A stretch of DNA of 64,000 bases from Streptomyces fradiae ATCC 10745 = DSM 40063 (lineage in GTDB: Bacteria > Actinomycetota > Actinomycetes > Streptomycetales > Streptomycetaceae): contig NZ_CP023696.1 of NCBI RefSeq assembly GCF_008704425.1, positions 682,001 to 746,000 of the forward strand, read 5' to 3'. The position numbers and the translations under genes are program-made. The first letter of the stretch is position 1, and each line of letters starts with the position of its first letter. Under the pieces are notes generated by a model. It saw only the letters and a list, made by a program, of their open reading frames with translations. It made no database searches and was not told the DNA's origin. Positions 48,717-57,547 of the stretch are shown here, one piece after another.

Positions 48717-51458
48717 TCACCTCCCTTCGTTCGCGGAGTCGTACGGGACGGGGTCGCGGGTGACGACGAACTCGCTCCACACCTGCTTGCCGCCGCTGAC
48801 CGGGACCGACCCCCACGAGGTCGACATGGCCTCCACCAGGAACAGGCCGCGCCCGCCGGTCGACTCCCAGTCGGCCATCACGGGCTTGGCGGGGGCCCGG
48901 GGCGAGGCGTCGGTGACGGCGATGCGCATCCGGTCCCCGGCGAGCGTGAGGTCGAGGCGCACGGCCCCCTGGGTGTGCACCAGGGCGTTGGTGACGAGCT
49001 CGGAGACGACGAGCAGCGCCGCGTCGGCCTCCTCGGTGACGCCCCAGGAGCGCAGGGTGCGGGCGGTGAAGCGGCGGGCGTGCATCACGGCGTCGGGCAG
49101 CCGCCACACGGTCCACCCGGTGCGGATCGGCGGGACGCCCATCCCGTCGTAGCGCATCAGCAGCAGGGCGACGTCGTCGTCGCGGCGGGTGCCGTCCCCC
49201 AGGAGCCGGTCGGCCATCCGCCCGGCGTCCGCCGGGTCGGCGGCGGACAGCAGGTCCCGCATGCGGCGCATGCCCTCCTCCAGGTGGAGGGTGGACGACT
49301 CGACCAGCCCGTCCGTGAGCAGGGCGAGGACCGTGCCGGGGGCGAGGCCGACGGCGGTGATGGGGTAGTCGGCGTCGGCGAGGACGCCGAGCGGGAGGCC
49401 GCCCTCGGTGGCGACCTCCTCCGTCGACCCGTCGGGATGGCGCAGCAGCGGGGCGAGGTGCCCGGCGCGCACGAACCAGGTCTCGCCCTCCTCCATGTCG
49501 AGTTCGACGTAGCAGCAGGTGGCGAAGAGGTCGGTCTCCATGCCGACGAGGAGCCGGTTGGCGTGCGAGACGACGACGTCGGGCGGATGGCCCTCGACGG
49601 CGTACGCCCGGATGGCCGTGCGGATCTGTCCCATGATGGTGGCCGCGCCGGCGCTGTGCCCCTGGACGTCCCCGATGACGAGGGCGACGCGGCTCTCGGA
49701 GAGCGGGATGACGTCGTACCAGTCGCCGCCGACCTCCAGGCCGACCATCGCGGGCAGGTACCGGGCGACGGCCACGCCTCCGGCCAGCTCGGGGAGGCGG
49801 CGCGGCAGCAGGCTGCGCTGGAGGGTGGTGGCCAGCTCGTGCTGGGCGTCGAAGGCGTGGGCCCGGCGCAGGGCCTGCCCGACCAGTCCGGCGGTGGCGG
49901 TCAGCAGGGACCGCTCGTCGGCGCCGAACTCGCGCGGCTCGTCCCAGCCGGCCAGGCAGGCGCCGATGACGCGGCCCTCGGCGGGGAGCGGCAGCAGGGC
50001 GAGGCCGCCGGGGCCGACCCCGGCCAGGGCGGGTTCGACGTCCGCGCCGGCCGGGACGAGGCCGACCCGGACCTCGCGGAGCGCCGCCGCGAGGGTGGGC
50101 AGGGCGCGCAGCGGGGTGTCGGGCCACTCCGAGCGCCATTCGGAGCGCCAGATCTCGGGCCAGTCGCGGGGCTCGGGCGGATCGAGGACGGTGACGACCA
50201 GCCGGTCGGCCTCCAGCCCGGCGACGGCGACCCGGTCGGCTCCGAGGAGGGGGCCGCGCAGGACGCCGACGACGGCGTGGGCGACGTCGCGGGCGGTCAT
50301 GGTGGCGGCGAGCGAGGCGGAGAGCCGCTGGACGAGGGAGACCTCGTCGGTGTCGGGGCGCAGCGAGGAGGCGTCCACGACGATCCCGAGGACGCGTTCG
50401 GGCCGTCCGGCCGGGTCGTTCAGGACGCGGGAGCGCAGCCGCAGCCAGCGGAGGTCGCCGGTGGGGCGGCGGACGCGGAACTCCAGCTCGCGGCCGGCCG
50501 AGGTGACCTTGCCGGGCTCGACCAGGGACATCAGGGCGGGCAGGTCGTCGGGGACGGCGTGGGCGAGCAGGGTCTCGACGCGGCCGTCGAAGTCGCCGGG
50601 GGCGATGTCGACCAGTTCGAGCATGCGGGCGTCCGCGCTGATCCGGCCGGTGTGCAGTTCGAGGGTGAAGGAGCCGAGCAGTTCGGCGTCCAGGGTCTGC
50701 CCCGGCATCAGCCGGTACCGGCCCTGCCGCGTGTCCTCCGGCGGGACCGCCCCGGCGGTGCCGCCGCCCGTACCGCCGGCGGCGCTGCCGGGGCCCGTGC
50801 CGACGCCGGTGCCGGTGCCTACGCCGGTGCCCGTCACGACGCCCGTACCGCCGCCCTCCGCGCCGCCGGGGCCGGTGCCACTGCCGCCCGTACCGCCCGC
50901 CGCCGCGCCCGCGACCGTGTACGCGGCGACCGGTGCGGCGCCGGCTTCGAGACGGGCCGCGACCTGCTCCGCGTACAGCTCCATGAAGCCGCGCCGGTCG
51001 GTGTCGAAGCCGCGGCCGGTCCCATCGACCACGACCAGGCAGCCGAGCCGCCGGTCGCCGGCGCCCAGGGGCAGCACGCCGAGCGGCGTGCCCGCCGGGA
51101 GGTCCTCGGGGACGGCGTCGCGGCGGGCGGCGAGCTCGGCGGCGGTCGGCCACAGGGCCCGGCCGCCGCGGAACACGTCGGCGACGGCGGAGCGTCCGGA
51201 CACGGCGTACCCGGCGGGCCAGTCCGGCAGCGCCCCGGACTCGTCGGCGGGCCCGGCGAGCCGCAGTTCGCGACCGCCCTCGCTCGGGACGTACACGGCG
51301 GCCAGCACGGCCCCGGCGAAGACCAGCTCGTGCCCGTGGGCGGTCCCGTGCGGCCGCACGGGACCAGGGTCTCCGCCTGCGAGGCCAGCCCGCAGTCCCG
51401 GAGCCCCAGCCGCGGCACCACCCTCGCTGGTCACTTCGCCATCCACCTCACCCTCCAT
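48717..51458 (-). CDS. SpoIIE-type PP2C phosphatase with GAF, PAS and HATPase domains
   Basis: 913 residues from ATG 51458 (MEGEVDGEVTSEGG). An N-terminal GAF-like domain (about 45-185) leads to a Gly/Thr-rich linker (about 190-250). A PAS domain follows (about 260-380, LGSFTLELHTGRISADARMLEL), then a second GAF (about 390-540), the SpoIIE phosphatase (about 560-760; GGDWYDVIPLSESRVALVIGDVQGHSAGAA, LLTDGLVE) and an RsbW-like HATPase (about 785-905; SELVTNALVH, GRGLFLVE). It probably dephosphorylates an anti-sigma antagonist in response to a sensed signal. It is immediately upstream of the sugar importer genes. Confidence 0.93.
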   Translation of the reverse strand: MEGEVDGEVTSEGGAAAGAPGLRAGLAGGDPGPVRPHGTAHGHELVFAGAVLAAVYVPSEGGRELRLAGPADESGALPDWPAGYAVSGRSAVADVFRGGRALWPTAAELAARRDAVPEDLPAGTPLGVLPLGAGDRRLGCLVVVDGTGRGFDTDRRGFMELYAEQVAARLEAGAAPVAAYTVAGAAAGGTGGSGTGPGGAEGGGTGVVTGTGVGTGTGVGTGPGSAAGGTGGGTAGAVPPEDTRQGRYRLMPGQTLDAELLGSFTLELHTGRISADARMLELVDIAPGDFDGRVETLLAHAVPDDLPALMSLVEPGKVTSAGRELEFRVRRPTGDLRWLRLRSRVLNDPAGRPERVLGIVVDASSLRPDTDEVSLVQRLSASLAATMTARDVAHAVVGVLRGPLLGADRVAVAGLEADRLVVTVLDPPEPRDWPEIWRSEWRSEWPDTPLRALPTLAAALREVRVGLVPAGADVEPALAGVGPGGLALLPLPAEGRVIGACLAGWDEPREFGADERSLLTATAGLVGQALRRAHAFDAQHELATTLQRSLLPRRLPELAGGVAVARYLPAMVGLEVGGDWYDVIPLSESRVALVIGDVQGHSAGAATIMGQIRTAIRAYAVEGHPPDVVVSHANRLLVGMETDLFATCCYVELDMEEGETWFVRAGHLAPLLRHPDGSTEEVATEGGLPLGVLADADYPITAVGLAPGTVLALLTDGLVESSTLHLEEGMRRMRDLLSAADPADAGRMADRLLGDGTRRDDDVALLLMRYDGMGVPPIRTGWTVWRLPDAVMHARRFTARTLRSWGVTEEADAALLVVSELVTNALVHTQGAVRLDLTLAGDRMRIAVTDASPRAPAKPVMADWESTGGRGLFLVEAMSTSWGSVPVSGGKQVWSEFVVTRDPVPYDSANEGR

Positions 51459-51784
51459 ACTGGGCGTCCGCGCAGGAGAGCGGCCAGTCAGACGGTCCGG
51501 CGGGGTGGCGCGGCGGCCCCCCGGAGAGCGCCACGGCACTCCACCGGCTCCGGCACCGGGCGGTACGGGCTCCCGCGGCACGGGCGTCGTACGCGAGGGG
51601 TGCGGGACGGGGGCCCGGCGGCGGAGGAACCGGGGTGCGGGGACCCGGCGGTACGGAGCCCGCCCGTGCCGGGACCCCGGCAGCACGGGGCGGTCGCGTC
51701 AGGGGGTCACCACGTGGGGCGGCGCGGGTACGAGGCGGCACGGGGCCGGCCGCCGTGGGCCGGGCGGCCCCGCGACGGCGTCCG
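51459..51784. other. Spacer between acetyltransferase stop and phosphatase start
   Basis: GC-rich DNA with CGGTACGG-containing short repeats (about 51600-51700) and no credible gene. The phosphatase promoter should lie near 51460-51520. Confidence 0.4.
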
Positions 51785-52528
51785 TCAGCGACCTTCCCAG
51801 GCGGCGAGCGCGGCCAGCTGCGCGGCGGTGACGTGCTCCGGGATCGGTACGGGCGGGGGTGTCCGCAGCGGCGGCTGCCACCCGTGCTCGGCGTCCCACC
51901 GGCGTACGACACGGGCCGGCGCCCCGGCGACCACCGCGTGGTCCGGCACGTCGCCGCGCACGACCGCCCCGGCGGCGACCACGACGTTCCGGCCGATCCG
52001 GGCGCCGGGGAGGACCACCGCTCCGGTGCCCAGCCAGCAGCCGGGCCCGATCTCGACGGGCGCGGAGCGCGGCCACTGCCGGCCGATGGGCTCGTGCGGG
52101 TCGTCGTAGCTGTGGTTGGTGGAGGTGAGGTAGACGTACGGCCCGCAGAAGGTGTTCGCGCCGATGCTGATCGGGGCGTCCGCCACGACGTGGCTGCCCC
52201 GTCCGAGCACCACGCCGTCGGCGAGGGTGACCACCGGGTCCGGGCCCAGGTCGAGTCCGGGGAGCATGCCCGCGCTGAGCGTCACCTGCTCGCCGATGAT
52301 GCAGCAGGCCCCCAGCTCGATCCACTGCTCGCCGAACACGGTGCCCTGCGGGAACGCGAGCCGGGTGCCCTCCCCGATGCTCCTGAACCGCAGGGCGCCG
52401 GGCCGCTCGGCGGTGACCGAACCGGTCTCCTGCACCCAGCGCCACCCCCGGTGCACCGCCGCGGTCAGCGCGCGGCGGCGCCACGCGGCGAGCGACGAAA
52501 AGGAGAACGTGTTTCTGTTCCTGGGCAC
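51785..52528 (-). CDS. Left-handed beta-helix (hexapeptide) acetyltransferase
   Basis: 247 residues from GTG 52528 (MPRNRNTFSFSSLAAWRRR). From about residue 60 the hexapeptide pattern appears: GTRLAFPQGTVFGEQWIELGACCIIGEQVTL, HVVADAPISIGANTFCGPYVYLTSTNHSYDD, EIGPGCWLGTGAVVLPGARIGRNVVVAAGAVVRGDVPDHAVVAGAPARVV. The His in TNHSY matches the catalytic His of LacA/NodL-like O-acetyltransferases, which use acetyl-CoA on sugars. The acceptor is unknown. It is divergent from a gamma-carbonic-anhydrase-like gene of the same fold. Confidence 0.88.
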   Translation of the reverse strand: MPRNRNTFSFSSLAAWRRRALTAAVHRGWRWVQETGSVTAERPGALRFRSIGEGTRLAFPQGTVFGEQWIELGACCIIGEQVTLSAGMLPGLDLGPDPVVTLADGVVLGRGSHVVADAPISIGANTFCGPYVYLTSTNHSYDDPHEPIGRQWPRSAPVEIGPGCWLGTGAVVLPGARIGRNVVVAAGAVVRGDVPDHAVVAGAPARVVRRWDAEHGWQPPLRTPPPVPIPEHVTAAQLAALAAWEGR

Positions 52529-52675
52529 CCGGCCACGGTAGTGGGCGGGGTCACCGCCGGTCAGGGCGCGTGGCTGTGATGTTCGCCCCACCGGCCGAAC
52601 GGGGCGGACCGTGGCCTACGGTTCCTCCTGGGCGTGACCACGGCCCCCCGGACCCGGCGGACGAGGAGCAGCGGA

Positions 52676-53212
52676 ATGACGGAACGGCCTTTGATCACCG
52701 CCGTGGGCGGCAAGCGGCCGGAGGTGGCGGAGAGCGCCTTCGCCGCGCCCACCTCCGTCGTGGTCGGCGAGGTGGTGATGGCGCCGGGGTCGAGCGTCTG
52801 GTACCACGCCGTGCTGCGCGCGGACTGCGGCCCGATCGTGCTGGGCGCCGACAGCAACATCCAGGACAACTGCACGGTGCACGTCGATCCCGGCTTCCCG
52901 GTGACCGTGGGCGAGCGCGTGTCGGTCGGCCACAACGCCGTCCTGCACGGCTGCACCGTGGAGGACGACGTCCTCGTCGGCATGGGCGCCACGGTGCTCA
53001 ACGGCGCGCACATCGGCGCGGGGTCCCTGATCGCGGCGCAGGCCCTCGTCCCGCAGGGCATGCGGGTGCCGCCCGGCTCGCTGGTGGCGGGGGTCCCCGC
53101 CAGGGTGCGGCGGGAGCTGACGGAGGAGGAGCGCGAGGGCATCAAGGTGAACGCGGCGATGTACCGGGACCTGGCGCGCGCCCACCGGGAGGCGCACGCC
53201 GAGGGAGCCTGA
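52676..53212 (+). CDS. Gamma-carbonic anhydrase-like hexapeptide protein
   Basis: 178 residues from ATG 52676, with GAGGAG 7 nt upstream. Left-handed beta-helix: SVWYHAVLRADCGPIVLGADSNIQDNCTVHV, VTVGERVSVGHNAVLHGCTVEDDVLVGMGATVLNGAHIG. The three metal-ligand histidines of gamma-CA/YrdA-type proteins fall at VHVD, VGHNAVLHG. Whether it has carbonic anhydrase activity is not certain, since many family members do not. It ends at a 9-bp hairpin shared with the convergent DedA gene. GTG 52634 is a less likely start. Confidence 0.9.
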   Translation: MTERPLITAVGGKRPEVAESAFAAPTSVVVGEVVMAPGSSVWYHAVLRADCGPIVLGADSNIQDNCTVHVDPGFPVTVGERVSVGHNAVLHGCTVEDDVLVGMGATVLNGAHIGAGSLIAAQALVPQGMRVPPGSLVAGVPARVRRELTEEEREGIKVNAAMYRDLARAHREAHAEGA

Positions 53213-53232
53213 CGGGCGCTCCACCCCGTAGC

Positions 53233-53259
53233 GCCGGCCGCCCACGGGGCGCGGCCGGC
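53233..53259. terminator. Terminator between gamma-CA-like and DedA genes
   Basis: GCCGGCCGC pairs with GCGGCCGGC (9 bp) around a 9-nt loop between two convergent genes. Confidence 0.65.
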
Positions 53260-53277
53260 CCGCCGGGGCCGCGCCCG

Positions 53278-53967
53278 TCAGTCGACGGCGGCGGCCGTGG
53301 CCGGGGCGGGCGCCTGGGCGGCGGGCCCGGCCCCGGCGGCGGCCCGCTCGGCCGCGGACCTCTCGCCGGCCTTCCGCGCCCGGTGCCTGAGGACCAGCAT
53401 CGAGGTGACGCCGATCGCCACGGCCAGGACGAGGCCCAGCCAGGAGAACCGCTTCAGCCACGCCTCGGCGACGACGCCCACCGAGTAGACGACGGCCGTG
53501 GTGCCGCCCGCCCACAGGATGCCGCCGAGGACGTTGGCGGTGAGGAACTTCCCGTACGGCATCCGCAGCACGCCCGCGAGCGGCCCGGCGAAGATCCTCA
53601 GCAGGGCGACGAACCGGCCGAAGAAGACGGCCCACATGCCCCACTTCCGGAAGGACCGCTCGGCCAGCGCGATGTTGGCCTCGCCGAAGTGCCGGGGGAA
53701 CCTCCCGCCGAGCCGGGCCAGCAGGGGCCGTCCGCCCCTGCGGCCGACGGCGTAGCCGATCGAGTCGCCGACGATCGCGCCGCCGGTGGCGCACGCGCCG
53801 AGGACGTACGGGTCGATGTCGCCGTGCTGGGACGCCAGGAGGGCGGAGCTGACGAGAACGATCTCTCCCGGCAGCGGGATGCCGAGGCTTTCCAGCCCGA
53901 TCACCGCACCCACCAGGATGTAGATGCTGACCGCGGGCACGGTCTCGAGCCACTCCTGGACGTGCAA
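53278..53967 (-). CDS. DedA family membrane protein
   Basis: 229 residues from TTG 53967, with GGAGG 9 nt upstream; the open frame extends further without a start signal. At least four hydrophobic helices are seen. DedA/SNARE-assoc marks: GIPLPGEIVLVSSALLAS, GDSIGYAVGRRGGRPLL, FFGRFVALLRIFAGPLAGVLRMPYGKFLTANVLGGILWA, with the FGRF...R...AG core. DedA proteins are now linked to lipid carrier recycling (C55-P and phospholipid flipping). The C-terminal tail is Ala-rich. An uppP gene lies 7 kb away, also for the C55-P cycle. Confidence 0.92.
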   Translation of the reverse strand: MHVQEWLETVPAVSIYILVGAVIGLESLGIPLPGEIVLVSSALLASQHGDIDPYVLGACATGGAIVGDSIGYAVGRRGGRPLLARLGGRFPRHFGEANIALAERSFRKWGMWAVFFGRFVALLRIFAGPLAGVLRMPYGKFLTANVLGGILWAGGTTAVVYSVGVVAEAWLKRFSWLGLVLAVAIGVTSMLVLRHRARKAGERSAAERAAAGAGPAAQAPAPATAAAVD

Positions 53968-54209
53968 CGCCGGTTCCTCCGTGTCGAGGGGTGACCCGGG
54001 CGGCGGGCCGGCCTGCCGGGTCACGGGGAAGGCCCCGGTCGCGGACGCGAGGGGACCACGGAGGAGGACGCGCGGGAGGCGGCCGGGGTTGCTCGCGGGG
54101 GACCGCCGAGTCGCGCGCGGCGGGCGGCCGGGGCCGCGCCCGGCCGGAGCGGCGGTACGCGGCGGGCCCGCGGCCGGCGGTGCGGTCGCGGGCCCGGCGG
54201 GGGGCGCCC

Positions 54210-54662
54210 TCAGGAGTGGGGGCGCAGGGTCCAGGTGATCGCCATCTCGCCGGTGACCGCGCCGTCCTCGCGCGTGATCGTGACGACGACCGGGAACTCG
54301 GGGCGCTGCCCGGCATCGAGCTCCGCGACGACCTCGGCACGGGGGCGGCCGAGGACGGCCGTCGCGGTGACCACGCCCATGGCGAGCTTCCTGTAGCCGA
54401 TCTCCGCCTTGACGGCGAGCGGGACGGCGCGGCCCATCTGGTCGCCGAAGGCCCCGATGACGATGGCGCCGCTGGCCGACTCGCCGAGGGTGAACATCGC
54501 GCCGGCGTGCGGCCCGCCGACGTGGTTGTGGAAGTCCTCCTGGTCGGGCAGGCGCAGGACGGCCCGCTCGGCGGTCGCCTCGACGACCTCCAGGTTCAGG
54601 GTCCTGGCCATCGGGACGGTGGCCAGCAGCATCTCGCCGATGTTCGGCATCGTGTCGGACAT
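54210..54662 (-). CDS. Hotdog-fold thioesterase-like protein (DUF4442/PaaI-like)
   Basis: 150 residues from ATG 54662 (MSDTMPNIGEMLLATVPM). Residues about 10-145 fit the hotdog fold: RTLNLEVVEATAERAVLRLP, FHNHVGGPHAGAMFTLGESASGAIVIGAF. The NHVGGPHAGAMF...E pattern carries the active-site residues of PaaI/YiiD/DUF4442 thioesterases. The substrate, probably an acyl-CoA, is unknown. The ribosome site is weak, so the transcript may be leaderless. It is divergent from the Pro/Gln-rich membrane protein gene, with 94 bp between. Confidence 0.85.
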   Translation of the reverse strand: MSDTMPNIGEMLLATVPMARTLNLEVVEATAERAVLRLPDQEDFHNHVGGPHAGAMFTLGESASGAIVIGAFGDQMGRAVPLAVKAEIGYRKLAMGVVTATAVLGRPRAEVVAELDAGQRPEFPVVVTITREDGAVTGEMAITWTLRPHS

Positions 54663-54756
54663 GCGCCCGAAGTTACCAGGCGGTAGTTTCGGCGGGAACC
54701 CTTCGCCGGGGCCCGGCCATGGCAGCCGCCACCCCTCCCCTCTATGGTTACAGCCC

Positions 54757-55818
54757 ATGTGGCCAGGACAGCAGCCGCCCGGGGGCGAGCAGAACCCGCA
54801 GGACCCGAACGCGCGGAACCCGTACCAGCAGCCGGGGTACCAGCAGCCGAATCCGTACCAGCAGCCCGGCTACACCCAGCCCGGCTACCCGCAGGCGGGC
54901 CCTCCGCAGGCGAACCCGTACCAGCAGCCGACCGTGCCGCAGCACGCGGTGCCCGGGCAGCCGCCCGGCCCCCCGGTGCCGTCCGGCGGCGGCGACAGGA
55001 AGAGGACGGCCGTCGTCGCCGCCGCCGCGGCCCTCGTCGTCCTGGCCACCGCCGGGGTGACCGGCTACCTGGTCCTCGGCGACGACGGCGAGCAGAACGC
55101 CGCGCAGGGCGGCTCGTCCGCCTCGCCGGCCCCCTCGGCCCCCTCCGCGGAGCCGTCGGACCCGGCCGGCTCCGCGCCGGCGCCGACCGGCAACCCGCGT
55201 GACGGCTCGGCGGCGCCCAAGCCGACCGTCGCGGGCTGGAAGGTCGTCCACAACCCGAAGCGCGGCACGCTCTTCGACATCCCCGCGGACTGGGAGGTCA
55301 TCGGCTCGGGCGTGGCCACCGGCTTCGAGGACGAGAAGGCGGGCGACGGCACCCCCGTCGTCACCATGTCGGCGCCGGGCCGCTACAAGAGCGACTGGTG
55401 CACGTACGACGACGACAAGGACGGCACCGCGGACAGCTGGAGCCTCGCGACGGCCGGCACCAAGGGCGGCCAGGGCGCGAAGGGCACCGCCGACGCGGCG
55501 TACACCGAGGCCGGCAACTGGGCCTGGGCGGCGTACGCGCAGACCGAGCCCAAGGGCACCGTCAAGGTCACCAAGGCCGTCCCGTTCACCTCGGCGTCCG
55601 GGCTGACCGGCCATGTCGCCACGGCGACCGCGCTCAACACGAAGCACGAGAACAAGTGCGACACGGACGGCAAGTCCATCGCGTTCTCGTTCAAGAACGC
55701 CAAGGGCGACTTCGTGTCCTGGGTGATGTACGCGAACACCGGCATCAAGGACGAGGTGCCCGACGCCACGATCCGCAAGATCATGAGCACCGTCCGGCTC
55801 GCCGAGCCCGCTTCCTAG
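54757..55818 (+). CDS. Membrane-anchored protein with Pro/Gln/Tyr-rich N-terminus
   Basis: 353 residues from ATG 54757 (MWPGQQPPGGEQNPQDP). The cytosolic N-terminal 80 residues are NPYQQPGY-type repeats, low-complexity and flexible. One hydrophobic helix follows (RTAVVAAAAALVVLATAGVTGYLVLG, about 83-108), then a Ser/Ala/Pro stalk and an extracytoplasmic domain (about 155-350; GWKVVHNPKRGTLFDIPADWEV, WCTYDDDKDG), with Cys in SDWC and NKCD that could pair. This is a common Streptomyces architecture of unknown function. The TATGGT box lies 10 nt before ATG, so a leaderless transcript is likely. Confidence 0.85.
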   Translation: MWPGQQPPGGEQNPQDPNARNPYQQPGYQQPNPYQQPGYTQPGYPQAGPPQANPYQQPTVPQHAVPGQPPGPPVPSGGGDRKRTAVVAAAAALVVLATAGVTGYLVLGDDGEQNAAQGGSSASPAPSAPSAEPSDPAGSAPAPTGNPRDGSAAPKPTVAGWKVVHNPKRGTLFDIPADWEVIGSGVATGFEDEKAGDGTPVVTMSAPGRYKSDWCTYDDDKDGTADSWSLATAGTKGGQGAKGTADAAYTEAGNWAWAAYAQTEPKGTVKVTKAVPFTSASGLTGHVATATALNTKHENKCDTDGKSIAFSFKNAKGDFVSWVMYANTGIKDEVPDATIRKIMSTVRLAEPAS

Positions 55819-55865
55819 GCGGTCCCGCCCGCGCCACCTCGGACCGGGGCCGGGCCCCGCCGCGC

Positions 55866-55895
55866 GGCCCCGCCGGGCCCGGGCCCGGCGGGGCC
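55866..55895. terminator. Palindromic terminator after the Pro/Gln-rich gene
   Basis: GGCCCCGCCGGGCCC is followed directly by its complement, a perfect 30-bp palindrome 47 bp after the stop. Further GC-rich palindromes follow. Confidence 0.6.
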
Positions 55896-55981
55896 GAGGC
55901 GGACCGGGTCCGAGCCCACCCGGCGCGCGCCCGGCGGGGCCGGGCCCGGTGCGGACGGGCCCGGCCCGGATGGCGGTCCGC

Positions 55982-56011
55982 TTGTCGTACGGGGCTTCGA
56001 CCGGCGATAGT
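55982..56011 (+). promoter_or_regulatory. Probable leaderless promoter of MFS gene
   Basis: TTGTCG and GATAGT are separated by 18 bp, and the GTG start lies 7 nt after the -10 box. No ribosome site is visible. Confidence 0.5.
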
Positions 56012-56018
56012 CCGGCAT

Positions 56019-57323
56019 GTGAGAAGCCCCGCCGCCTCCCCCCGTACCCGCTCCGGCCGCCGGCCCGGATGGGCCGGGCGCAACTACGTCCTGCTCACGG
56101 CCGCCGCCGTCATCACCAACGTGGGCTCCCACGGTGCCCTGGTGGCGGCGGCCTTCGCGGTGCTCGACTCGGGCGGCGACGGCGGCGACGTGGGCCTGGT
56201 GGCCGCCGCCCGCACCCTGCCGCTCGTCCTCTTCCTCCTCGTCGGCGGAGCCGTCGCCGACCGGCTGCCGCGCCACCGGGTCATGGTGGCCGCCAACACC
56301 CTCAACTGCGTCTCGCAGGCCCTGTTCGCGTTCCTGGTGCTGACCGGCCGGGCGGAGCTGTGGCACATGATGGTGCTGACCGCGCTCTGCGGCACGGGCC
56401 AGGCGTTCTTCAACCCGGCGGCCGAGGGCATGCTGCTCTCCAGCGTCCGGGGCGAGCAGGCGAGCCGCGCGTTCGCCCTGTTCCGGATGGCCATGAGCGG
56501 CGCGGGCATCGGCGGCGCCGCGCTCGGCGGGGCCCTGGTCGCGGCGTTCGGGCCGGGCTGGGTGCTCGCCGTCGACGCGGCGGCCTTCGCGGTGGCGGGC
56601 GCGCTGCGGGCGTTCCTGGACGTGCGCCACATCCCCGTGCGGCGGCCCGGCGGGGGGCTGCTGTCCGATCTGCGGGAGGGGTGGGACGAGGTCGTCGGCC
56701 GCCCCTGGCTGTGGGCGGTCGTCGCCCAGTTCTCCGTGGTGGTCGCGGTCGTGGGGGCCGCCGAGTCCGTGTACGGGCCGCTGGTCGCGCAGGAGTCGCT
56801 GGGCGGCGCCCGGCCGTGGGGGCTTGCGCTGGCCGCCTTCGGCGTGGGCACGCTGGGCGGGGCGCTGCTGATGACCCGCTGGAAGCCCCGCCGGCTGCTG
56901 CTGGTGGGCACGGTGTGCGTGTTCCCGCTGGCCCTGCCGTCGGCGGCGCTGGCCGTGCCGCTTCCGGCGGTCGGCCTGGCGGCGGTGATGCTCGTGTCCG
57001 GTCTGGCCATCGAGGTCTTCGGCGTGGCGTGGATGACCTCGCTGCACCAGGAGATACCGGAGGAGAAGCTGTCGCGGGTCGCCGCGTACGACTGGTTCGG
57101 CTCGACCGCGATGCTGCCGCTGTCGACGGCCCTCGCGGGGCCGGTGGCCGACCTGGTGGGGCGGTCGCGGGCGCTGTGGGGGTGCTCGGCGCTGATCGTG
57201 GTGGTGACGGCGCTGGTGCTGCTCGTCCCCGACGTACGGAACCTGACGCTCCGTACGGAGGGGGCCGGGGCGGACCGGCCGCAGGAGCCGCCGGTGCCCG
57301 CCGCGGACGCCACCCCCGTGTAG
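56019..57323 (+). CDS. Major facilitator superfamily transporter
   Basis: 434 residues from GTG 56019. Twelve membrane helices are seen. MFS loop motif: GGAVADRLPRHRVMVAANTLN between helices 2 and 3. VLTALCGTGQAFFNPAAEGMLLSSV and FGPGWVLAVDAAAFAVAGAL resemble MFS_3/enterobactin-exporter-like drug efflux proteins. The substrate is unknown. It is probably single-gene and leaderless. The next gene is convergent, and the gap holds tandem repeats. The long frame in front has no domain. Confidence 0.9.
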   Translation: MRSPAASPRTRSGRRPGWAGRNYVLLTAAAVITNVGSHGALVAAAFAVLDSGGDGGDVGLVAAARTLPLVLFLLVGGAVADRLPRHRVMVAANTLNCVSQALFAFLVLTGRAELWHMMVLTALCGTGQAFFNPAAEGMLLSSVRGEQASRAFALFRMAMSGAGIGGAALGGALVAAFGPGWVLAVDAAAFAVAGALRAFLDVRHIPVRRPGGGLLSDLREGWDEVVGRPWLWAVVAQFSVVVAVVGAAESVYGPLVAQESLGGARPWGLALAAFGVGTLGGALLMTRWKPRRLLLVGTVCVFPLALPSAALAVPLPAVGLAAVMLVSGLAIEVFGVAWMTSLHQEIPEEKLSRVAAYDWFGSTAMLPLSTALAGPVADLVGRSRALWGCSALIVVVTALVLLVPDVRNLTLRTEGAGADRPQEPPVPAADATPV

Positions 57324-57404
57324 GCGGCCGGCTTCGCCGGGTGGGCCCGACTGACCGCGGCGGCCGGCAGCCGACCCGGCCCGTGCGGGTCCGAGCGACC
57401 CGTG

Positions 57405-57490
57405 CGGCCGATACGACCGGTACGACCGATGCGACCGGTACGGCCGATGCGACCCGTACGGCCGATGCGACCCGTACGGCCGATGCCGCT
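57405..57490. repeat. 18-bp tandem repeats between MFS and spermidine-synthase-like genes
   Basis: Four to five units of an 18-bp sequence like GATGCGACCCGTACGGCC fill the gap between two convergent stop codons. They are imperfect at the left end and near-perfect in the middle. Confidence 0.7.
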
Positions 57491-57547
57491 GGTACGGACC
57501 CGGCAGGCCGGTACCGAACCGGTCGGCCGCACCGCTCGCGTGGCCGC

